From Sipunculus nudus (taxonomy: Eukaryota; Annelida; Sipuncula; Golfingiida; Sipunculidae), in the NCBI GenBank assembly GCA_026874595.1, contig CM049310.1:54437058-54501057 (forward strand): DNA of 64,000 nt, read 5' to 3'. The notes beneath the pieces are model-generated. The model worked only from the letters and a program-made list of their open reading frames with translations. It was not told where the DNA came from and searched no databases. Every line of letters starts with the position of its first letter. Position 1 is the stretch's first letter. Made by a program: the position numbers and the translations under genes. Below are positions 11,151 to 23,100 of this stretch, one piece after another.

Positions 11151-14100
11151 CTAAAAACAAAGAGATAAATTGGTAGGAAACCTTCAAGTTTCAACAGTCT
11201 GTCAAATGGTCATAAGCAGGATTCAGTGAACTGAAATCTTGAAAATATTCCAGATTCAATGAAACATATATTAATTATACATAATTTTAAACAAAGTTTC
11301 ATGAGTTATAAAATGTTCAAGGGCTGCCCCATAGGAAACTTTGATGTAGGATTAATTACACCGGGACACAAGCTCTCATTGGTCAAATTCTTGGCCCTAT
11401 GCAAGAAGCCAGAACGAGAGTGCGTGTCACATTTCTAAAACTTGGGCTGGATGTACAATGCAACACCAAGCTTTCAGTTGTCTGGTTACAATTCTGTCCT
11501 CTGTGCACCCCCTTGTGCTCCAGCCCAGAGAACCTTGCCATTCACAGCAGCGGTTACATGAAAGGATGTCTGGGACAAAATAAAGTGCATAACTATCGTG
11601 CGAGTAGCATATATATTAGGATGCGACTTCCAAAGCAGCTTTCTGGGAAATTATTGTAAAATCTTAACTTTTATGAAAATTAAAAAAAAAAAAGTTGACA
11701 CAGGTTGGTGGAACAGAGCATAGTGTTTTCACTTTACAAACCTGATGCCTCCTGCCTCCCTCATGGCTTGTGTGCTGAAGTTACAGTGAGCACCGGCACC
11801 GTTCCAGTCTCCGGGCATGGGCTTAGGATCAAAGGAAGCGATGATGCCAAAGTCCTCAGCAACACGATGAAGGATGAAGCGAGCCATCCACAGGTGATCC
11901 CCCATCTCTATACCTTCACATGGTCCCACCTGGAACTCCCACTGTAAAGAAGGACATTTACTGAAAACACCGCTTTATCCTGACTAGGACAACTTCAACA
12001 AAAATTTAAGGCCAAAAAATAAAAAGGTATGGTTCTCAGGCATCGCACACATCCATTTTAACCCCCTGCATCAAACATTTTTCTTTGGATTTTCAATAGA
12101 AACTTACCAATTTTAAACTAGAGCCACTCAAACATTTCTTACAAGAAAATAAAATAATACAATTTTGATCGGAATTCCTTTGTTATGTAGTGCTTTTACC
12201 TGTTTGGCAAAACAATTCTGTTATTATTATCATGCTTTTCCCTGATCATATGACATTTATTGAAACATACACAAAAAGGTTAAAAAAAATCGCCGCTGCA
12301 CATTGATTTCTGAAAAAAAAAGTGCCTGAGAAACAAACCATTATTTTTTTTTTGCCAAGTGTTCAGATGTTTGAATCACATGATATCTGAATTTTTATCC
12401 ACACGACCGAATACATATTAGCATTGTAAAGTTGATTTGCTTTTCAAATTTTATCAAATGACGGTCTTTTGAAATATTAACAGGCACCACTAATTTGGCA
12501 TGTATCAGTTTTCTCCATATATTTATATTTTGCCTGGGTACCCTAAATATTCTAAAAAAATTTTACTGTGTTAATTTCCACAATCAGATCTTATAACTGT
12601 AGACACTATCATATGTAACTGTGTGGTCAATATCGTGGGATTTGCATGCTGCAATAGTTGTTCTTGATTTTAACAAACAATGTGTTTTCTTATTCTTGAT
12701 TTAAAATTTCCTTTGAAGAATAAAAAGAAAGAAAGCACTTATGGGTTTTGACAACTCTTCAGATTTTAAACTGCTACAATTTGTTAAATAGTTCAATCCT
12801 CTAAACAGACCAGACTGCCATTAAAACAAACGACAACCATATCACTGCTAATAAAACATGATTCTATTTCGACTTTTTTATAACTTTCCATTATTTCATG
12901 ACATTTCTTGCATCTAAAGCTCAAAATAATGATAACTTTCAAGTGTAGTTAAATTCTTAATACATGTACCAATTGAAAGTTTCCTTTGTATTTTCTGTTA
13001 TATGTTGCTTCTATGTACTGATTTTACTTAATCCTTTAAATAAGTTCATAATTAAATATTGGTGCAGTTCTTTTTTTCCATGATTTGTGGGATCTTTCCC
13101 TGAGATATACCAGAAGGAGAACTTGAATAATTTTAGAAATGTGTTGTCCAATAGACAGATTTTAGCATATAGCTGGTATCAAATTTAATTGCAGCATATC
13201 TGATTTGACTTGCAGATAATCACACTGACTCCATATAGCCTCTTCATACAAACAGCTATGGTAAGATTTATTTTTGACGACATTTAAGAATAAGGAAAAA
13301 CCCTTTTTTTACAATATGAATCAGCCATAGATTTATTTCTTTACACATCAACCTTGGCACTATTAACCATAAGTTACCTTCGAGTGCCTAAATTCTCATC
13401 AATGGTAACAGTTAATTCAGTTTTGAGTTACAGACTTGTCATCTTAGCATCACAATGCAGAATTTGTTTTATTTATCATTACATCCCAAATTCAGAGATA
13501 ACTGAATAACTGGTATTTACTCATGAAATATTAGATAAAGAACCAAGGATTGTGGGACTACCTGAGCAGGCATAACCTCAGCATTTGTGCCAGTGATGTT
13601 TACACCGGCGTACAAGCAAGCTCTGTAATGAGCCTCAACTATACTGCGGCCATACACATTGCCCGTTCCGACAGCACAATAATATGGCCCTGAAGAACGG
13701 AAATACCCATCACACACACATGCGAAAAAAATACAACATGCAGCCACCAATCAAGGCAAAAATAAAACATGAAAACTAAATATATCATGCAGCAAAAAGA
13801 AAATGTTAATACAAGATACACTGCAGCCTGTTAGTAGAGACAACATAAAGAATTCAGTTACAAAAGATTGTCTGTGACATGCTTGCATGAACCTAAATAG
13901 GTCGTGCAAATTGTCAGTATACATGACCTTCCATGGTGACAGCAGCCCAGTGTTGTTATTATATAAATCTTTAAGGACAATGGTATTTATGCCATTACAC
14001 AAAAAAAATACATTGGAAGGTATTAGTGAAATTGACCTTTGATATCAGATCATAAATAATCACTACAGAATCAATGAACTTTAAAACTTTCTAAAGATCA

Positions 14101-17100
14101 GAATTGGCAAGAGGTTCAACCACCTGTGGACTCAAACAACTTTCTGGTACACTTTATTTAGCAGGTGCGGAAAAAATCTAGCTCTAAACACTACTCTGTG
14201 ATTTATGCACAAGCCCATTTTGTTCATGCATGCATTTATGTCAGCTACACTACAACACCAAGCAGTCAGGACAGACTCGCAGCATGCTTCGTTAATGCCC
14301 TGCGGATGTCACAGAAAAAGTTAGTGGTCAAATAATTTCAAGCCATAACTCATGCATTGAAACTGAAAGCAATAAGAAACAAGAGTAACAGATCACCTAA
14401 AATGGTGGAACAATAGAGCTCAGCCACTCCAATCTAGAAGCATGCATACTTCTAAAAAAGTTGCCAAAAGACTTTTTCTTATTATTTAATTGTCAGTTTT
14501 TCTTATGATTAAAGTGCAAGGTTATTCAATTTTGTCTGAAATGAAAGTCTTAACTGCTAAATGATTGGAAGCACGCATACTTCTAAAAAAGTTGCCAAAA
14601 GACTTTTTCTTATTGTTCCACCTTCTAAAAAAGGCCAACATAATCCTACAAGTACACTTGGTTAGTTCAAGCTGCAAAGACATACAAAGCCTTCACTGCC
14701 ATAATACACATCAGCATATCTATGTTTTGAATTAAGAAAATCCCCCCCCCCCCCCTTCCAAACCATTCTGATAAATATGTTCCAATATCAACCAATAACA
14801 CAACAGTTTAAGACAGGATGCCTTGATTAATATTTATAATAGAATTTGGATAATTATTTAACAGGATGATTTTAGATTAATTAAAGATCCCGGTGTCTTT
14901 AAGTCACTTTAATTAAGTCACAAGACAGTCTGCGCTGCAGGTTCTGAAGGCTGTTGAATATGGAATTCTGTATGCTGTTTGGATATTGTTATGGCAGTGC
15001 AGGTTTTGCAGGTACATGCATGACGTTAGTGATGCTGTAATCTCTCCATCTTGACTGTACCTGTCCAGGCATAACTTCAGCGTTGGTGCCGCACACTTTG
15101 ATACCTGCATAAAGGCAGGCACGATAATGTGCTTCTACCACAGCACGACCAAACACCTTGTTGGCCCCGACAGCACAGTAGTATGGACCTGTAACATGTT
15201 GATATCACAAACACTGAGGTATGATACAAGTTACAGCAACCTACGAACGAGTCTATAACATGGTCATATCATGGAGACTTATTATATACAATACAATTAA
15301 CAACAACCTGACTGTACATATCACAAAGATTTATGGCAATAAAACACATTCTAGCTGGACCTGCATCACATTAAACATCACAATGACTGATGTATAATAC
15401 ATGTTACTTTACCATCACACTTGTACCATGACTATATCTACACTCCTCGCACAGCAGTTATACACTGCAGTCATTCAAGATCTCCTTCATTTTAACCGCT
15501 GTTGGTATAGCAAGATTCTACGGGTTACACCACCAGGGCTCGCACAGAATAAACAATTGTATTCAAACTAATGAGAGCATGGTATAGCATTGTGCATCCA
15601 AGTTTTAAATCCGCGACACCCTGCTCTCGTTGGTCTGATTCTTGGTACTTTGCAAGCCCTGGTGTTGAGACCCTGAAAAACTTGTTAAACAAAGCAGTGG
15701 TTAAATCAAAGGAGATCAGGAACAACTGCAGTGAATGACCCCTGCCAGAGGAGTGAAGGCAAAATATCAAAGAGACTGATGTTTAATATATGTAACAATG
15801 GGACCTGCCATTTGATTAAGAGGGAATTCATTTTGATACAGTTTTGACTTGTCGAGTTTAAATGTATGGGGAGCCATTAATGACAGCATACAAAAGACAA
15901 TTAAAAAGTTTATAAGCAGTAAAAGAAATTCACACTGAAGGAAGTTCTCAAAATGTAATGGAAAAATTGAAAGCACATGTTCAATAATGTAGTAGTACTT
16001 TCATTATCACACTAATTATCCTAAATATGATTCAGGTTTGGATTATCTATATTATCTTCGAAGCAAACTTTTTTCTTGGTTCTGAACACAGCCATCCCCC
16101 TCAATATCAATCAGGTCTATTTAAAGCCACTGTCCATTGTTTAATGGCTAAAACACTGCGTGTAACCATTCTACATGTATATTTATTATGACGTAGTTTG
16201 CGTCTCTCAGTCCCAGCATCAAGGACATCCCCTGTTTACATCATCTCCCAAAGGCCAGATGTTGCTCACATGTTTGGCCAGATATACTTGATTTAATCAA
16301 TAAGTCAAATCATTCTTGTATACATGAAACTTAACATGTGGTCACAGCTACACCTCCAATCAATAACATCTATCAATTCTGCATACTGTAGGTAAACTGT
16401 GAGTCCCCTGTCTGTACACAAAGATGATGTACGTAAATATATTAAAATTGTACATTAAAGAAAAAGTATGATAGTGTACAGGCAGGCTTGAAAATTGATT
16501 TAACAAACTATTGAAAGGACTACAGTGCACAGCATACCACTAACTTTTAAACAATAAATCTTGTCCATTATCTGATTGAGATACAACTTGTTGTTTTGTT
16601 TTGTTTAGTATCCAGCTGTTATATTTCACATGTCTTATAAACAATGCCTGATATAAATAATAAATAATCAATAATGTTTACTAACAAGGCAGGTGTCCAT
16701 GGACACATCCACTCAGTAACCACTGGGTAGCACTTAGCATAGAAGGGAAGCTAGCAACACCATTTTGATTTTACATTTTTATCTCGTTTTATAATTCAAG
16801 ATCGATATCAGACATATATATACTCTTTACTGTTCTGGATATACTTGTGTAATGATAAGTGAACAACAGGACAAAAAGAGTGTATGACCACTTACTATGG
16901 ACCTTCAGGACACAGCATGTATTTCTGATCAAGGAAGTTTTAAAAAATTCTTGCATCAGCTGTGCAAATATAAATGGGGTCATGAACAGTGCATTTGAGT
17001 CCTTTCACTATAGCTTGTTTATTGATCACATTTAATCTAATGGAACAATATATGGTTATGATGACTCATATAGTCCTGTTGGCTCCCATGTTTGCCAGTT

Positions 17101-20100
17101 CATCCTTTTATATCAATTAAGTCTCATTACAAACTATTACAAGCTTTAAAAGAGTATTAGTTCATAGTATCCTTCATGTCTGACATCACAATATGTTAAT
17201 GATTTTCTCTTATTTGTGGCTTGACATGACTTTCCCAACTAACAAATGCATTCAGTTTGTAGGGACCATTTTATTTTTCCAGCTGTTAAAATCTCTGGAT
17301 GGTTGGTTCACCATTTTGGTTAAAATCTTGCTCAAGGATTTCGACTTTTTTTTTAAAACTAAATAAACCACAACTGTATTTATGTTTAAAAAGAATTTTA
17401 ATTGTGACTGTTATGACAGGACAGTGGCAAATTACCGATATATGTGTCATATCTGAATTAGTCTGACAAACACCAACTATACACCAACTGTATGCTTAGT
17501 ATATCACACTAGACAAAGTTAAAGAAATTTAGGATGTGATACAAATCTCAGTCAAAACAAAATGCCAGCTTATCTTCTGAACATTAACAGATCTACAAGA
17601 AAGAATTTCTAATTAAACAGACCAAATACACATGGTACATGATGCATGCTGATGTGTTCAAATTTTGATGGATAAACCAAATGCAAAAGCAACATCCCTG
17701 AAAATGTGGAAAACTTTTCATTAGGAATATAAGCACATTTAGTTAAAATTAATTCTAATTAAAATTTCTTGTTGGAAGTAAGATGAGACATTTTTCAGGT
17801 TATTTTGCCATGTGAACTGATATATTATATACATGTAAAAAGAGGCACAGCACTCACCCTGGGGTCCTGGGAAGCCGTTCTTTGGCCAGCCAAAGGGGTG
17901 CTGATCTTGATCTAGTAGCGTGTACTCCTGTTCGATACCAAACCAGGGATGTTCTTCTGCTGCGCGCTGCATCACCTCGTTACATGTGTGCCTCCTGTTT
18001 GTTTCTGTAACAAATATTCACCTTTACTTAAGCCAGCTCTTTATCCACCTTTTCCAACAGGTTTTATGTGATTTCTAGAATCACTCAGCCTTTTAATAAT
18101 GAAATATAGGTATTTCCTATTCAGAAACGTTCTATACCACTACTATGATGGGTGTATAAGCTTGTTTATCCACAAGCGGGCCATAAACCTGATACATGTA
18201 GCCTACTCACGTAATCTAAGGAGGTAGGTCGCATATATATATGCAGAATTTCAAAGTTCACTGCAATTGCAAAAAGCCCTTTGCAAAACTCTGGTCCCAT
18301 CAAACTTGCCGCCCGATGTTCTAACTGAATGTGTTAAGATTATCATTTTGGTGAACCCCCACATGTTATAAACATGCTATAAACAAAACGAACAGCCTGT
18401 GTGCAGTTGGATTAGTAAATTACAAATGTAAGGAGAGGTGGCTGGCCTTATAGAATCGTAAACCAATTTCTACCAAGCCGCCTATTTTCCTGCTGACTGA
18501 AGCTCAACAAGGCCTCAATTTGATGGAGACCAATCTGATACTGTCAGAAATTGAACATTCCCAGAAACTGTGTTTCAAGCTGGCTGGCTGAGAAAACTCC
18601 ATTAAGCAGAGGCAGGAACCCAGAATAAAATTCATTCCATCTTTATGAAAGGATTGGTAGTACTACACTTATGTCCTGCCAGTAATGCATAATGGCAGTT
18701 TAATGTTGTATATATGGGAAGAATATTAATAATTGTGGACAATTTTAGCAAATTTACCACTGCGGACTGTTCATGAGTTATGATTAAATAAAAATAAGAT
18801 GGCTGCAACATCCAAATCATAAAAGTCATGAAAGAAACACATGGGGGATCTCACCTGTTGGTTTTTTGTTGTATTTATTGGTTTCACATAAAACCAGCTT
18901 ATTTTTGCCACGACGGAATGGGTCTTTGAACATGGCTACAGGGGTCAAGTAAACATCGGAATTGGAACCTTCTGCTTGTCCTGTACTTGATCCATCAAAG
19001 TTCCATATTGGACAGTCTGTAAATAACAAAATTAAATGAACACCCGGTATTTAAACTGATACAGAAGAGAGAGTCTATAGAACATAATCATACACAGCAA
19101 GAAACTGTCTTAAATATGCATTATGTTAACTTCATATAACACAGGACAGTCAGTGATACATAATAGGGCTATGGTGAATAACACAGGGTAGTGTGTGTAT
19201 ATATGAAATTGTGAGTACCTGTATTAAATAATAAAAAATCTGTTACAAACTACAACATTCAATTGAACTGAAACAGAACAATTACATGAAATATCAAACA
19301 TTTTAAATGCCTCAAAGCAAACTATCACAGGTCTTGATCAAATAGAGACCACAGGAATGAATTAAATTATAAAAGGTCAGGTTTTAAGCAATATGTAAAC
19401 CTTTCATTTATCATATAACTTTTTTCATTATAGTTGATAAGAGACAAATATTATCCTTTGCAAAATGCACCAGAAAAAGGACACAGAAGCATCTAATTTA
19501 AAACGTTTCATGATATTGTCATTTATATAGCACAAAGATAAAATACTGGGTCTGTTGATAAATTATGACAGAAAGATCCGGAATAATCTCAGTTCATCAA
19601 AGTTTCAGGTCTCTCAAATAATGACCATAATAGTGTAAATTGACAATAGCTAACAACAGCGTACAACACATCAAACAAACACAGATTGCTGTACTAAAAG
19701 TACAATAGCCAGAAGCTAGGTCTGTTACTTGAGTCATCCTAAAATATTTATTTACATTGCCTTTTCTGACTTAATGATGACCAATATTCATGTTAAAGAT
19801 TATGGTGCATAATAGATTATCCTTGTATCAGTGAGATCAGGCTTATGCATAAAACCCACATAGAGAATATGGTATTTGAACACTATCCAAGCTTTATGTG
19901 TACTCAAGCTGTAGTTCTGGCCCAGTAGGCAAACATTACTCAGCGACCCCTCCCTATCAGGACACAGATAAATACTTCACTCCTCAACATGACACTAAGG
20001 TCCTGAACACCTGAGAAAACCATCCGGGATTATGGGCATGACATAACCATGTTCACTAAACCTTACTAGACAACTTTTTCATGTTGACCATCTGCCCTTG

Positions 20101-23100
20101 TGGAGTGACAAGACATTTTGGCACAGGCCCCAAGTTTTACCCTTTCATTATTTAAGAGGTCTGCACCATGGGTTTAGCTTGAACTGCAGCATGTACTGAA
20201 GTTTTTTACTTAGAGTAATAGTAATGACATGTAAGAGGAAGCTAAAATATCAGGTTGCTAAAAAAACCTATAAAACTCGTACCATGAACAGTATATCTCT
20301 GGAATGCTGAAGAATGCTTATAGTTTAAACAGTAAGAAATAGCCACATATGATTACAATTACAGGATACATTTATTTTTTGTGCACTGGCACATTATAAA
20401 TTTTCTAATCTTTTATGTGAAAACCTAAAGTTCAGAAAATGAAAAAAAAAAAAATTTTTTTTTGTTTAATCCAGACAAAACCTTATTGAAGGAAACCTGT
20501 CAGATAGACCAAATTCTGTTATTCCTTATGGTAACAGTGGTAGTAAACAGGTCTATTCTGGAAATAATATTTTGTATTTATTAAAATTTGTAATAAACTC
20601 ATGGTCCCATAATAATTTCTTCAAATTTCTAAATACCTCAGTACAAGAAGTCTGAGGCCGCATCTTAATCACACACATAAATACTGAGGTTGGCTTCACA
20701 GTCACAAGGTTAAATAATAATGATTTTAATTTCTTCGGCGTTTCACAAGGATTTCATTTTCGCGATTAACTAAAAAGTAACTTTCACAATGTGCATTACC
20801 ATTACAAAATCTATTACCCATTAAGCACCAGAATCTTAACAATTGTAGGAAGAGCTAAGGGTATATCAAACAGGTATAAATTCTTCATGTAATAGTTGCA
20901 GATATACAAAAGAATTGACCTTATTTAAATTATTAATCTTTGATTAATAGGTACAAGCTAATTTTGATGCTAATGGCACAAATGAGATGCTATAAAGGTA
21001 ATAGAATATATTACTGTTGGCCTGTGCAGATATGATGTCTTAACCAAGGAGGTTTATTTTCTAGATTATTTTCCCTTCATGAAAATTGTGCATTTGAAAC
21101 CCTCACAAACAAAGTCAACCACAGTAAGTAATTCCTTAAGTCTTGTTCTTTTGCTTCAATGAAGACAGTTAGTTCAATAGAAGGTTACAACTTGTGTTTA
21201 CCTTTAGGGCTTTTTGGTTCAAAGCCCATTGTTTTTGTTTTACAGCGAAGATTCTCCCCTGTTCCGTCCACCCACACATACATAACCTGAACATTGCCCT
21301 CGGGCTGTTCAAGGTCCATGTAATTTTTCAAGACAGCGCGGTCCGTCCAGCCGTTGTAATTCATGGTGGCAGCAGATCTAAAAGAAAAACAAAACAAATG
21401 TCAAAGTTTTTAAACTGAGATTGTTATACTATGTTAATAATATTACATTCTTAAGACTTGAACTATTATTCAATGTTTAAAGTGGTTGAGCAAACACTAG
21501 AGAATGGCTCATAACTTTTCTAACATAACACATGTAAGGATCTTCTAAAAACCATCCATGTATACTCACTGATCATAGCCAAAAGGCATGTGGCCAGACT
21601 GCCTGATAGGCAGTAAATATTTAATGGATCTGAAAGAAAGACCTTGGCAACATATGCATAACAAAACAGCTACTCACCCAAACATTCCTGCTTGAACTTA
21701 AGGTACATGTTTATGTATACTTACCAACTAATACTGGCACAACAATATTTACAGCGGAGTTTTACAAAATGAAAAGATTCAAATTTTGCAATGATTTGTA
21801 CTGACTTCTAAGCCCTAAAAGTCACTACCTTTTTAGTCTGTGCAGTCAAATAAATATAATACTTGTTCTAACACATCCATACAAACTAAACTTGAGATTA
21901 CTGTACTATATTTTAGAATTTAGACCAGCATTATTGCTGGATATTACACCTAGTATTCAAGTACAGACTCTTGTGGCATTACTGCAACTCTGCACGGTCT
22001 CTGTAAACCATAAAGATAATACACAATTGAGGATGTCTCATATCAGTGGATATAAAAAAGATCGATATGCTGTTGTACCTAATATCCTGTGCAACTCACA
22101 CTGGGTTGTTCTCCTCCATACAAGTCTGCTTCTAATACTTGCAGTCTAAAGAAGCCTGGCACACACAAATGTTTCCTTTTACAACAATGTGGCAGTTGTG
22201 TACTTATCAGTCAGTGTCCAAGACATACAGATGACACAGATATGCTGACTGGTAAGAACCAGGCATGTTGTCCAACAACTGTACCAAGGGGTATATATAA
22301 TACCCTTATTGAAACTGTACAGGGACATGAAGTACCCATTATAAACAGTCACATGATGTGAATCATGCATCTTTCACAAAGAGATGAAGCTAGCAAATCT
22401 GATTATATTTGAATGCTATTTATCTGTAGCAGGTCACATGATGCTGACAGAATATCACATGACAAGGCAGCAGCTCAGGCTCAGCTAAGTGATGTTTGTG
22501 TACATATCAAAATCAGCTGATCCCTAGTACTCAGCCTGAACCAGGGCATCAAGAATACCCAGTGAGTCAGGCCAGAGTTCAGCTGGTCCTGATAATGGAC
22601 TGATCAGACCTCAGCATCTCTGACTGTTTATCAGCTGATGAGGCTGTGTGAGTGATGATGCTCTAGTCTGTATGTGCTCCAGTGCCTTCTGTCCAGAATT
22701 ACTATATATCCCACTCATGAAGCTCCCTCATCTGTCAATATAACTTATCAAAACCACCTTCCGCTTGCACCCTCAGGACAATAACTTGACATGCTGATAA
22801 ATAAGCTTACTCCTTGTATTAAGATAATGATACAACTGATATAACACCTATTCTTCTGTAAGTTTTACACTACCTAGATAAGTCCGTGAAATGATTACCA
22901 GTCATTATCGTCCCTCTCCTGTTCATTATTCACACTGCCCCTCAAAATCTAGTTCTAGGGATGGACTATGGAAAATGAAACTATATCGTGATATACTAAG
23001 CCAGCTTAGAGCCAAGGTCATAAATAGTATTCAAACCTTAAATAAGAGTAAAATACAGCAAAAATCTAGACATTAACGATTTGGCATCTTATTATGACTC

